Source of the DNA: Scortum barcoo
Taxonomy: Eukaryota; Chordata; Actinopteri; Centrarchiformes; Terapontidae
Length of the DNA stretch: 64,000 nucleotides
NCBI GenBank assembly: GCA_023238725.1
Contig: CM041554.1
Span: forward strand, 23,298,050-23,362,049
Direction: 5' to 3'
The translations under genes and the position numbers were made by a program. Shown here piece by piece: positions 47,838 through 60,970 of the stretch (position 1 is the stretch's first letter; every line of letters begins with the position of its first letter). The notes below the pieces were generated by a model that saw only the letters and a list, made by a program, of their open reading frames with translations, ran no database searches and was not told the DNA's origin.

Positions 47838-49637
47838 TCACACACACACACACACATTTCTGGACTCGTATCCAACCTAAACAAGACAACATTCTGAGAA
47901 ACAACTGAATAAGTAAATTCCAGTGTGATAGAGGCCATTTGTCCGTCCCTCTCCTTATCTCCATCATTTCTTCCTCTCCTTGTATGCGCCTTTCTGTGTA
48001 TTTGCAAATATGTAAGTGTTCTTTTTAAAGAGGAAGTTGACATTCCACTTATCTAAAACATTTCCTTCACTTCTATTCATGCATGCACACACACATACAT
48101 ACAGGAGTAAACATGTATACAGCAGTGATAAGAGTGTCAGATATCATTTTCTAGGCAAGGCAAAGTAAACTTGACTCAGTTCAAACTTTATGACACAATC
48201 AAATAAATAGTAGAGCATAATATGAAATGAAAGTGTTGTTGAAAAGGAGCTTTTATGCAGGCTAATTATATTATTATAACATAAAAAATGGCAAATTAAA
48301 ATGAACTCAAGGTGTCTTAGTAAGGTGTTAGACCACTGTATTCAGATTAGCACTAAAGCTCCCATAGACTGGAACAGAAGTGGACGTAGCCACCGTGATG
48401 TCACTGATTTGTAGATTACTATTTTGAAGCTTCGGGTTTGACATTTTGGCCATCACCATGTTGATTTTTTGGAGGTAGAAGTGATCATATTTGGACGAGA
48501 GGGCGGAGCTGCCACTTCTGAAAGCCAGTGGCGTTTGAGCATGAGTAGTTCTGTTGTATGAGGTCGGTTAACTTTAACTTCTTTCACCAAAATCTCCTTC
48601 TGAACAATTCTGAAGCTAGAAATGAACTATCCAGTCGCTGAATCTTCACTCATATTAGATTCACTTTTTCCTTACTCAGACTCAAAATGGAGTACATATA
48701 CTGCATTTTTCATGTTTACATTACTATTGTCACAACTTTAGATTTATGTTAAAAACCCAAGAAATTAAAGTAACATAGAAACTCCGTATTGAGACACTGA
48801 GTGCCTATTTTCACTGTGAAAGACTTTGCTAGGTGAGGATACGGGGCAGATCATGGCATGCCAGAGTGGAGCAGAGTGGTTCACATCTTATCCCATGATG
48901 AGAGAAATGTGGGTTAGCATAGCAAGGCATATGATTAAAAACAATTCAGTGACCCCTTATGGCTGAGGGCATGTCATCCTGGAAGAGACTGTTCTTATTA
49001 GCATTATTATTTTCCTTTGGTACCTCAACAGACGCCAGTACTTAAATGAATAAGTCCACACAACAGTGGTCGATATACATTGTCGGAAATTATTGACCTA
49101 AAATACAGCAACACAGGCTGATGGAAAGCTGTGAGTGGAAAGTGAAGATGAGATGGAGAGACTCTCTGACACCAGGTAGCCAAAATGGCTTAGCTCAACA
49201 GTCGTAAATCTTGCACACTGGGTTGCTGGACTCCTGTGACGGTCAGTCAAACCTCCTCTCAAAACGTAGTCAAATCTGAGAGCTTTTGTCCTCCTTAACC
49301 AGACACTCAGCTGATTCTCATCTGTCTGTGTGGAGGAGCGGCTGAAAAAGGACACAAATGGTCAGAGACAGGGGCTGACAGAGAGGCTGGACGAAGAGCA
49401 GCAGAACAGGGCTTGGAGAAGCGTACTAAGTGTGGCTTGTTGTGGGCATTGCGAGTGTGCGGAGGTGCAGACTGGGTTAGCTGGGATCACCCAAGCAGGT
49501 AGAGCAACATGCCCTCACATTACATGATGACCTTTATTCATGCTTTTGATCTATTTGAGAGTATTTGGTCTGGGTGAGTAGAAAAAAAAATGAAAAGACA
49601 GACAAGTACACAGTTTTATTTGCAATATTAAAAAAAA

Positions 49638-49681
<44 letters not shown>

Positions 49682-51196
49682 ATTCAGATCCTGCAAAGTC
49701 ATGCTGCGATGATTCTGACAGGCTGGCTGAGCACACCTCTTTATCTGACTCCCTCTGTGTCTCTTTATCTCATGTTAGAGCCTCAGACTGGGGTTTTCAA
49801 ACTTTTATAGACACATACATAAATGTCAGAAAGAAAAAGAGAAAGACACCATGTGACAGGCTGTTTAGTTAGGACATAGTGTAGAGTTATTTAACTGCCT
49901 CTGATTCAGGTGGAATGGTCATGACCTCAGCGCTGTCCTGCAGGAGAAAAATTAAGCTTCATATTGTGACAGAAACAAAAAAGCAAGCTTGTCACGCACA
50001 TTTTACACACACATACACACACACCCGCAGCATGAGTATACATTCATACAATATATAATAATACATTCATGCATATAAACATTTAAGCATATCCACATGT
50101 GTACATATGAGTAACATATTCAGCATTCAGGAACAAATAAAAATTTTCACATATCTGCTCTGAAAAAAACACAGCCACCCACAGACAGACAGACAGTTAC
50201 GATAATCCATTACGTCCTCTTGCAATTTTAAAGGACAGTCCGTATATCTTATTCTTTTCCAGTGTAAACCTCTCCTACTCATTTCAACCTCAGACACTGA
50301 TGACACATCCCTTTAAACATCTCTTGCATGGACATATAAATCAATGATAATGACAGTATTGAGCGTTTCATAGAGTCGTAATTAAAATCATCTAAACCTC
50401 CATTCTTGGGAGTTTATATCCATCCCCACCTTTTTTTCTTTTTCTCCTCTGCCTTTCTCACTGACAGCTACTTTTCCTGGGAAAGCGCCTCTTTTCTCAG
50501 ATGATAATCTATTGCCGTCCCCCCATCGCTTACATGTAGCTACATGGTGAGTCAGTGCTGTAATTCCGTCATTAGCTGGATATTGTGTGTATTGTCTGTG
50601 TGTTAAAACTCCAAGTGCCACTGCTACTTCTACTACTACTACTACAGCTCAGTTTTTGGTTACCTCACCTTCACCGTCAAGAAATAGAGCCGTTACCCAA
50701 GTCAGCGGTGTGTGAACTATGTAACTTAACTGGCTGTTGCTCATGTGATCTTTTAAGAATCAGACCTTGTAATCCCCCCTCATTATTTTGAGATTTTCAA
50801 GTGGTAATGCATTCTTATCTCTAGGCGGACTTTGTCCGCTAGCTGTTTTGTTTGTTTTTGTCTCAACAATCTACTGATGGTAGTTTAAAATTTGATTTGT
50901 TAATATGTAGCAAGAATGTAAATAAAATGTGGGAAAAATCTGAAGTTAAATGACTGCGTTTCTTGATTTTACTGTTTTGAAATATCACATCTTTGGAAGG
51001 AGATGGAATCTCTCAGATTTTTTTTCTTTTCTTTTTTCTTTTTGCCCACATAAAGCTCACAAAGTACCAATACAACAGGGGCTATAAAAGTGGCAGAAAA
51101 ATATATGATCTCAATAATCTTGAGCAGTTTGCTCTTTGTGTTTTATTCAGTACTGCCGTGTGAATTCCCAGTTTGGATAAGATGTCGTACGGGACA
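45481..51196. other. intergenic region between map4k4 and odf3b
   Basis: About 5.7 kb with no gene recognised. It holds a T-rich homopolymer (about 45697-45717), (CA)n at 47803-47856 and 49643-49680, and TG-rich stretches near 47490-47525. About 48340-48560 (ACTAAAGCTCCCATAGACTG through GGACGAGAGGGCGGAGCTGC) looks like a repeat common in fish genomes, an impression I cannot verify here. Confidence 0.65.
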
Positions 51197-52428
51197 TTAT
51201 TCAGTCACTTGTACAATGAGGGGTGAGATGTATTCTGAGTGACGTAGTCCGAAGGAGAAGCTTGGGGCCTTTCGTTTTGTGAAGGTCACCTGAATAGAGA
51301 AACATGTCAGTGAATGAACAAAATGGACAATATGGGAGACTATCTGATGATCAAAGAACTCATAACGAGGTTTGTCACCTGCTCAGGATAGTGTGCACCA
51401 GGGCCTGGTGTCTTCGTGGTCTCATCAGGTGTGAAGTTGCGACCTGTCATGCTGTACTGGGGAGGTTTTTGCCTGTAGACACAAGGGTCCACAACTTTGT
51501 AGGCAGCAGGGCCAGGGGTCTGGAGGGGAAGCAAAAACATAGAAAACAAGGGTAAATCTCTAGATCCTTTTAAAGACAGTTGTTTTAATGGCTGTGTGTA
51601 TGTGCCTTCTTCAGGTCCTCATGGAAGCTTCCGGTTTTGCTGCGGCCACAGAGTGAGTAGGTGGGGGCTGAAGATGTGACCACAGTTTTGGGACCCAGCA
51701 CAGGAGGCAGAGTGTACGAGGCTGGACCTGCCGTACGAGTGACGGGTGAAGTTTACATTCTCTGTGCCATGAAACTTGGTATCCTCAGCTTAAATGAATT
51801 TGACACAATCTGTTACCTGGTGTTCCCTGGTTATAGTTGCCTTCTTTGCTCCTCCCAGACAGAGAATAAGCAGGAGCAGAGCGGAAGATTGATTTCCCTG
51901 AATGCTCTGGGGAGTATTTGCCTGAAACACAAGAGACCCTGCTGACCGGTAATCTAAAATGATAATAGGCTGCATCATGAAAAATACTGTCAGCTTTTGT
52001 CAGGCTAGACCAGTTTCTGACCTGGTCCGGGGGCCTGGAACGCTCTTGGGGCCCTTGGACGGCTGTGGAGTGAAAATGCAGGAGTGCCGTCTCTGCCCTG
52101 TCTGGTGATGTTGGAAGGGATGAAGTATTTTGGTCCAGGGGAGCAGTCAGAATTGGCCAAGCTATGACGGGTCCCAAAGCTGAACATTGGTGCTTTGTAC
52201 TTAGTAGGGTCATGTTTAGAAGAACCTTTATGAAGGAAACAAGGAGCAGCGATGTCAGTCATAATAATAATAATGGTGTTGGTGGTGAAAAAGGCTTTTG
52301 GCAATTTTGGTGATACCTGTGAGTCCAGGCAGCGCATACTTAGGCCCTGGGCTACCATAGAGAGCAGCTATGGGCCCTCTGGGCTTGTGGGGCCTCCAGG
52401 TCCCAACCCAAGGTTCAGCACTTGACAT
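51197..52428 (-). CDS. odf3b: outer dense fiber protein 3B-like (SHIPPO-repeat protein), complete
   Basis: Six exons in transcript order: 52317-52428, 52022-52225, 51817-51921, 51606-51727, 51379-51519, 51197-51289; 777 bp, 258 codons plus TAA, all junctions in phase. Family members bind microtubules or outer dense fibres of sperm flagella and other cilia. Start MSSAEPWVGTWRPHKPRGPI, then PGP-Y (SHIPPO) repeats: SPGPKY at 26-31 and 66-71, APGPGKY 102-108, TPGPASY 139-145, TPGPAAY 182-188, TPGPGAHY 218-225. It ends FSFGLRHSEYISPL, as in the family. ODF3B (CIMAP1B) rather than ODF3 is favoured by the HDP...APMFSFG segment and GSFHEDLKKTPGPAAYKVVD. Length is close to the roughly 254 residues of human ODF3/ODF3B. 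Intron 4 has a GC donor. Confidence 0.92.
51520..51605 (-). other. odf3b: apparent GC-AG intron of odf3b
   Basis: An 86-base intron. The acceptor side is TCCCCTCCAG|ACCCCT. The donor side reads GAAGAAG|GCACAT, with no GT that keeps the frame: continuing to read gives a stop after seven codons. The exon phase (0/0) and the family sequence (EDLKK|TPGPAAY) fix the junction. GC donors are a known minority class, but this one lacks the usual strong downstream match. Confidence 0.75.
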
Positions 52429-54541
52429 TATCCTGAGAGACGGATGAATTGTGATCAAAAGCAAACTGGCTGATAGAGAACTAATAAGAACAATAACAAG
52501 AGCACTTAGAGGGAAAAACAATAGAAATATATGTTCTCATCCATGGAAAAGGTGTGGCATCCGAAAATTCTAGGCACTCAACAGTGGCCAGTTCATCATG
52601 AAATATCCTGACACATTTACTGTCTCAGGCTGTGTTGACATACATATTTTATGTAACTCATCTCAGCAACTTTTTGATGTGATGTAAAATCACTTTTTAA
52701 ACAGTCTAGGTTTGAACTGCTCCTGAGTGTCAACAGGAACAACAATATTGCCAGCCAATCAGCAGCAGTTTTTGAATGATAATAAAAATTAGCAGCCTGT
52801 GTTCATCTGAGATTAGAAAGTTTTGGTAAAACTGGAGGGGAAATGTCACCAAAGTGTTTCATAGAGGCTAAACTCTAATCTGTCACAAAAAAAGAAAATA
52901 CTTGAGGTGAAAAAATTAAAAATATTTTTCTACTTATACTTTGATTGTTTCGAAATTACATTGTCTAACAGATTTCTTGTTGATTTTTTAAAAGTTTTTT
53001 TTCATGTTAATTTAATTTAATTTAGTCACTTTTAACATGAAAATGTATAGTTGAATAACATATTTATGGTATTAAAACCAACAAAACATAAATAATAATT
53101 AATACAAAAACATTAAAATACATCTGAATGTACCTATATCAAATTTACTGCTATAAATCCCTCTATCTCTCTGTTTCTGTGGTTGATTATTTCCTACTAT
53201 AGTTAGTCACACTAATGAAACCGAGCACTTTCCCTGCTACTGAGTTAAATAAAGCAGCAGACATGTGAATCATAAATGACTCTGGTGGCCAATTTTACCT
53301 CCTGCAAACTCTTTATTTACCTTGAATCTAGCTTGGTTACACAGCAATGCAGTAGTTACTCACTTATTTAGGCTTATCTAATGAAATACATTCTGAGTAA
53401 GCTACGATACGCTAGAGTAGAGCCGTACTGTATACTGGTCTTTTGTAGGCAAAGTGAAACCATTAATGAACATACATATGTGTGTTACAGTCACCTGTGA
53501 CAACCCCACAATATGTCCACCAAGCGCACACAAACTTAAATCAGAGACAGCTTTCTGTTGTAAGCTCAGTTACTTACTGAAAATGAACAGATAAAAGATT
53601 TTACCTTACTGGTGTTATCCTGGTATCCTGGTGTGAGTTTCCCCTTTTTTTCAAGTTTGGTCCCCAGAACTCAGCATGTGCACTAAACCCAAACACAGAT
53701 TGTTTAGTGCTTGTCAACTTCACTATGACAACATTGCCATGGAGACCACTCAGACAGTCATGCTTGATGTGCGTTGATTATGAATCTGTGTGTGTGTATG
53801 TGTGAACAGGGCAGGAATTCATAAAATATGATTACATAAAACACAGTGTGCAGATGTTGTAAATTTATTTGGTATGAAAGGCTGAAACAGGCCACAGAGT
53901 CACACTGTGGATACTTTTGGATTTAATCTGCTAAAACTAAGGTACAGTAGCTTACACACTATTAGAAGTAGTCATGAAAAAAAAGTATTATCTCACAGTA
54001 AATATTGTGTCAGTGCCATTAATGAATTCAAACTGTTCTTCCAGGAAAATATGCAGGACTGAACCATGGCATATGTTAATTAGGCCTAGGGACCCAATTC
54101 TGTTTTTTTTTTCACACATAGCTAATTTGATTGTGGTTTCAAGAAGGCATCCATGTTCACATATGAGGCGGTGGTGGTCTTACTGCAACCACACAAGACT
54201 GACTTTGTACCAATAATTCATAAGGGGCAATAAATGCTTGAAAATTATAGAGATTAAATTTTTTTTTAGTGGTTTAGTGGTACACATTTTAGCACCACAT
54301 AGTATTGTTAAAATTAAAAGTAATTTGTGGGGACAGTGTGGGGACATTATGTGAAGAGGATAAAAATACAGCACCCTGTGGATTTATGGTTCCTTCAGAG
54401 TTGCCATTGAAAATATGAACTTTTCAGACAGAAAAAAGAAAACAGAGCAACCACAGCGAGTCACCACAACACAGAGGCCTATGGTCACTGCACTCACACT
54501 TAGAGCTTCTTGGTATTAAGGTGCAGACACTTCAGACTCTC

Positions 54542-54574
<33 letters not shown>

Positions 54575-57359
54575 ATATTTAGCTTCACTGTCAGCACAGG
54601 TGAATGCAGGATTTTCTATCCTCCTAGACATATATTTGGTAGCCATAGTAACAACAGGTCAACATGTGGATCCCACTGTTGGAACATCAATCAAAAATAA
54701 ATAAAAAAAAAAAGGGCTCCTTCTACATTTAATTTGTTGTGTATTCATCTAAAGTTCATTGACTTAATTAGCAGCCACACATTTGCCTGCGTACCACAAG
54801 AGAGCACTGTTGCTCATGTTTGCACTCCACTTAAATTATGGCTGACATTTGTTTGTAGACTACTTTCAAATCAGACACAACAGGAAGAGGTTTTTTTTAA
54901 GTAGAAGTTTTGGTGTTCTTTTTTCCTTCCTGTATGAGCAGCTGTCATCAACACTGTCTGTTTTACAAACGACGCTGAATTCTATGGCTTTTGCAATCAG
55001 GTTGAGTTAGGAAATATTTGCACAAACAAGGCATTTGATATAGACTCTTCAGGGTCTTCAAAAAGCATATTTAATTTTCACCTGGTATTCTGAATGTTTG
55101 TGCCTATAGGCTCATCAGTCACTTCATCTGTATTAAACTGATGAACTAAACAAAGCAGCAGACAGCGTGACAAAGGAAGAGCAGCGTGTGAAAACATTGC
55201 AGGAAATTGTTTTTTGTGGTATGTCTGCAGAAAGACAGAAAAGGAAGAGACATCTCTACATACAAGCCACCGTCATAACAATTTCAACATGATGAGACAC
55301 GTTTCACAAGGAGTTTCATTTAATATAGATCGGGACAGAACACATTGATCCTTGTACAAAAAAACAAACAAACACAAAAACAAACAAACAAAAAAACACT
55401 ATATATATTGTAAAACACAAGTAAGTTGTAAAACTTTGAGAGTAGAGAGACATTGTAGAGGAAGGCTCACGTTTGGAAAGAGGTCACAGAATGAACCAGC
55501 ATTGTGTTTAATGAACACAAATACAATTATATATGCATGACAAATTAAATAATTACATTGTCATATGTCATTTAATATAAAGTAATTGTCAGTTTAAAAC
55601 CATACAGAGCTTAGCAGTTATATTTTTTAATGATTTCTATGCTCATCCACCTTACAGAGCAAAGTGTAGTGCATAATATAAAATAAATATTAATTAATTC
55701 ATTCATTAATTAATATCTAAAAGTTTGACAGCTTTTTGATTGATTTACTTTTAAAGGCTGCAGGCTCAACTGATTTCTGTGAACTGCAGACAGTTTAATC
55801 TATTATTCTGCAGTCAAAAACTAATGTTTGAAGACCTACGTGGACCTACATAATACTCTGTGGATGAGCTGTGCTGTCTTGTCCTTGGTCATTGCTAATT
55901 CACCATCATTCACCACACTCAGCGATGTTAAACGACAAAAGTATTTGTAAAAAAAGCAACAACAAAAAACTTGAAAATGCTGAATAAGTTACAAGCAGTT
56001 GTGTGTTTGCTGAGAGAAGCTCACTTTGTTGTCGGTGCTGTAAAGGAAATATAGCTGATCAAGATATAAATACCACTACACCAGTGGATGGAAAAGTGTC
56101 TGCTCATTTATGGGCATTTGCAGTAGATGTAAAATATTATACTGTGCTTTTAATAACTAGGAAATATGCCTTTATTTGGGATACGTGCATCTGTCATTAC
56201 ACCACAAACTGCAGTATTGAACTTTTTTACCTGATGATGGTGTTAAATGAAAGGTTAAGGCATCACCAAAGTCATTAGAATATAACTTCTGGAGACCACA
56301 AATGTCACCACAAAACTAATAAGCTAATCCACCTAGTCTCCAGGATTTATACCCTGGGGAAATTAAATATTTTCACAAAACTGGAGTCAGAGTCAGAGGA
56401 TAACTGAATTCTGTAGGACAACAATTCTTTAGGGGCATCAATATTTCACATGTCATCATTGTCTCATCTAAGTCATGAAAAAAAGGTCTTTGACAAACAT
56501 ATTTAGTCATAGTTTCCATTAACGAAATCAACACTGACTCCCTGGTAACTATATCAACTAGGTAAACTAAGATCAACTGAGATTAACTCAGATACAATTT
56601 GATCAACGCTGCTACAAAACAGTTTAAAAAAAAAGTGACCACAACTTTCAGAGTGTATTTTCAATTGTTTTGTATTAACAAAATATATTTGTGCGTATAT
56701 GTACATAACCATGAAAAGAACTTTTCAACTTAAGTTTGTTAACACAAAACGTACAGTCATACCAGGACATCTAAGATAATCTAAGATTATCTAAGATAAA
56801 AAAAAATCCACACATCGCTCATCTGCTGGTCCAGAGTAGTGGCATGCTTTCCACCCCAAATACAGGCACTTTCTGTCACTCTGTAACTCAACACAATATC
56901 ACTTCATCAAACTCTTGCTCACTTGCCGTTATGAAGGGTGCAAAAAATGGTAGGTTATTCTGCTGGTGAATATTCTGGTTGCAACTGGCAAGCCAGCAAA
57001 AAATAGAGCTGCAGGCTACTATTGTAGTTCACTGAATGGCAGCAGACCTTGCAGGTAGTAATAGTACAGGATCTGTTGTTCAGTACATGTTGTGATTACT
57101 GAGATTATTCTATGGCTGAGCTCCTGTTTTGCTGCACACTTTGTGAACTGCCTGACTTGTGTGGTTGCAGGCCTAAAAAAAAACACTGTCTTAGGCAGCG
57201 ATGGTGTTAGTTAAAATGTCTTTCTTCGCTTTCTGCAGGGAGAGTTAGTCATGTACATTTTGTGCTAATAATATAACTGCGGATGAATTTCTAAGGCTTC
57301 AAGTTTAGACGACTCAGTCTGCACACTTCCTAAAAGACTAAAAAGTGATCTGAATTATA
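52429..57359. other. intergenic region right of odf3b
   Basis: About 5 kb, AT-rich. It holds (CA)n at about 54541-54568 and short A-rich runs. Non-coding first exon(s) and the odf3b promoter should lie at the left edge, but nothing decisive is visible. No protein or RNA gene recognised. Confidence 0.65.
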
Positions 57360-57363
57360 TTAA

Positions 57364-58282
57364 CCCTCTGGAGTCCAGGGTATAAATTGGCCGTTTTTGA
57401 CTACTTTTTATTTTGCTTTTATATTTCACCTTAAGAACTGTTTACCATGCCTTGTTTGGTATCATTTTTTTCAGCACAACCTCTCATGTGTGATTTTACA
57501 GTTATTTTTTCATTTTGACATACTGTATTAACACACTGGACCTAAAACCACACAAAAAACATAAAATCCGAATATAAAAAAGTTAGATTTTGTAATGTGA
57601 AAACCACAAACATGTCTAACGAACCATTTTTATAACTTAGAATGCAAATATAAGTTGTAAAGTTTCAAAAAAATGATGTACAAATGTAGCAAATAACAGT
57701 TACTTTACAACTATTTACATTAAAATGCAGGCAATGCCTCAGGCGTATGCGTTTTTTGTTCAACTATTTACAAAACAATCAGGTGTCACAATAAGATGCC
57801 ACAAATTATTTGTGCCACTGTAAAAAACAGTTCCTGTCCATTACAAGACAGAGGGGCACATCACAAGCCTTCTTCCTCCACCAAAAACGTGCCAAATGTG
57901 ACGACAATATTCAGAAAAAAAAAATATTATACATTATTTATTACAAGTCTGTTTTAATTGGCCAATCAATTTATAAACGCGTATGTAGTTTGAAGTCCGC
58001 ATTTTCGACACAAATCGAAACTGAAACTTAGCGAGGCTGCGCTTTTCTGCTCCATACCACGCACCAAAAGTGACGACAATATTCAGAAAAAAAAAACGGC
58101 GTAAATTATTTATCATAAGTCTGTTTCTACTTGGCCTATCAACACGATTTAAAAACTGGTGGTATGTAGTTTGAAGGTCCGCACTTTCGACACAAGTTGA
58201 AACGGAGACTCTGTGATGCTGCGTCATCATAAATCGGACCTGTAATTTGGACGCGCCGGCGGCGTCCGTCGACTCCAGAGGG
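57364..58282. mobile_element. piggyBac-like non-autonomous DNA element (MITE) with TTAA target duplication
   Basis: Flanked on both sides by TTAA (57360-57363 and 58283-58286). The termini are inverted repeats: CCCTCTGGAGTC at the left and GACTCCAGAGGG at the right. TTAA duplication with CCC-type ends is the hallmark of the piggyBac superfamily. No transposase ORF. The right half contains two diverged tandem copies of a 172-bp unit. Confidence 0.88.
57899..58230. repeat. two-copy tandem repeat (172-bp unit) inside the MITE
   Basis: Both copies begin TGACGACAATATTCAGAAAA (57899 and 58071) and share TATGTAGTTTGAA, TTTCGACACAA and GCTGCG at matching positions. The copies differ by scattered substitutions and small indels, so the duplication is not recent. 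Confidence 0.88.
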
Positions 58283-58512
58283 TTAAACTATGAATATACA
58301 GTCATTTCTGGAATCTTGGCAAACACCTAAAATAGGAACAGATTTTTCTCAGCTTCAAAACGCACATGTGCCTTACAAGCCCTTTTTTTCCTTTGGTATC
58401 AGAAGTCTAGACAGATTAGGTGTTGTGACTGCTTTACCAGGCAACAGGGCAACACAGTTACAGCGTACAACTTTAAAACAGTCCATTTTTTTAAGGCACA
58501 GACAGAGGTGCT

Positions 58513-60911
58513 TCAGCAGCCAATTAGTACTTCAGCCTGGTATGTTCTCCATACATTTGCAAGCTGGTGAGAATTTTCTAATATTGTCGTAATGACAGAG
58601 GTCCAGTAACAACTGCTTCTTGATGTAGGCATTGATGCCCTAAATAAACCACCAGGAGGGTCTGTGAATCTGATTCCCAAATGTTTCATACACAGACCCA
58701 CGTACACATCTTCAATGTAAAGAGCTTTCACATGTGCAGACGCCTCCAGTATCTTCTTGGGTAAATCCAGCGAGAACACGTAGCCCAGTCCCAGGGCGTA
58801 CAGCGGGAAGCTGGGCTCGGGGAAGGCGGACACAGGCAGAAACCACTTTGAGGAAGGGTTTCTAAGAACTGGAGCGCCCCCCACCAACAGTCCTGTCATG
58901 TAAAGGTGTCGGGGGGCTTTTAGAAGCATGCCAATGAGTTTGTGGACATTAAGGAACATGTCCGAGTCAACCTTCATGGCGTAGGAGGCGTTGGGGCAAT
59001 GGGAGGCGAGCCACTCGAACATGACCATAGTTTTAATGGTGAGGTTATTGTAGCTGTCCAAGAAGTCACTCTGGAGAATATCATGATGTCTCTGGCGTTC
59101 CTGCAACAACTTCAGAGAGAGAAATAGGAGACTGAGTATAAAGAGGTCACAAGTACTTTTTTTTTGTACCTAATATGGGGAGTACAAACAAGCTACAAAA
59201 CATCCAGCAGATATGCAGCAACATTAGCATTTTTTGTGTGTCTAGCAAATGTAGGTGTAATATTCTCATTCTCTCATATTCATTTTAGTCCAGTCACCAA
59301 GTCCTGAAGGATATACTTGGCTCTTTAGAGCTAAATGCTATACTATGCTCATCAACTTTGTCCGTTGTTTGTGAGGATTAATCAAAAGTCGCTGGGCAGA
59401 CACACAAAACAAAATGCGAAAGAAGCTCTGTATGTTTGAGGGGAACTGCAAAGATGGGGGATAATTCTTTGCGAGATTGCCATGATGAGTGCTTGTGTTC
59501 ACATTACACACCATCATTTGATCCATTGTTGAGATAAAAATATTGATTAGAGCAGCTTTAATGTTTCAGTGCCTTGAGAGACAGCGCAGAGAGCTGACAA
59601 ATTCCTCATTACTGTCCTCACGCCAGAGCATACACATAAACCTCCACCTATAACCGGAGAGCTCTGTGTAGTGCATTTTGTTTGGCTGCAGCTATAACCT
59701 GGCATCTCAAGCTTATTTCTTTTCTCTGCTCTGATTACCTCGTGAGTTTTATCTTCTCTGAAGCATATGCTGCAGCTCATTCATCTTGCCCTGATATTTT
59801 TTGCAAACAGAAATGTTCATGGATTTTCCAAAAATGAACCCCTGGGATGGTTTTGCAATCTCCTGTTTTAAAATTCTGTTTTTTTATGGCTGAGAGGGAT
59901 CATGAGAGGGAATTCAGTCATTTAAAAACGAATGAACTCACTTGTTCCTGAAGGGACTCTGTCCTATCTTCCTCTTTGGGCAGTCCAAGCAGGAAGTAGT
60001 GTGTGACCACTTGGTCCATCACCGTCGTTTCTTTGACCCATGTGTTGCGGATTGTGTCACGGGCCTCTCTGTTGTGCGGTGCGACCGGAATAATGAGGAC
60101 CAAGAAGGGGCTTTCCTGCTGACATCTGTTGGGTTCGTCCAATATGAAACTGTACCGATGTGGGTATGCCACAACGTAATGTTCTGATCCATCTTCTGAG
60201 ATCTGTGCAAGCAGAGGAGGTTGGTGTTATTTCCAGCTTTGCACCTCAACAATGTTGGATGTTTGGGTTTTTTTTGTCTGTACTAATATCACCTTCATAT
60301 CGAAACACGTCTGGGTCTAGTGTTCAGACAAAAGATAAAGGGTATTTTTGCCTCGCTCAGTTACTGTTGTATGTGTTTGGAGTGTGTGTGCCTCATAATT
60401 CAACACATAATCTGGCTCTTTCTGTTATTTTTATCTCTGAAAGCTCCTGGATCAGTGTTGGACAGTAACACATTACTTACTAACTTGGACAGTTAGCTGG
60501 TCATTAAATACCATAGCTGGTCATGGGTGTATGACAGGATGTGTCTGCTGTGGGGCTCTAGGTGTATGGATGTATGTGTGGTATTGTTTAAATGGAAGCA
60601 CATGTGACAAGAAATGTCCATCTGATATGATGATCCATCATGTGGTCAGAGCATGATTGGGAAAAGGAAATAAAGAGGCAGTTGGCATAGCCTTTGTTAT
60701 ACTGGGTGCTTGTTCAAAGTCGATGTCCTGTTTTCTGTTTCTGTGTTTACACACAGAATGTGTATATTGCAAGAATATGAAGTCAGGAGATGTTTAACCC
60801 TGTAAAGCCTGAACCATGAAATAATTACCAGAAAATTACATTTTTTTTAAACTGGAATGTTTATTGAACCCTCCATACCCTCCATATACATCCTTATATA
60901 TATAAGCACTG

Positions 60912-60970
<59 letters not shown>

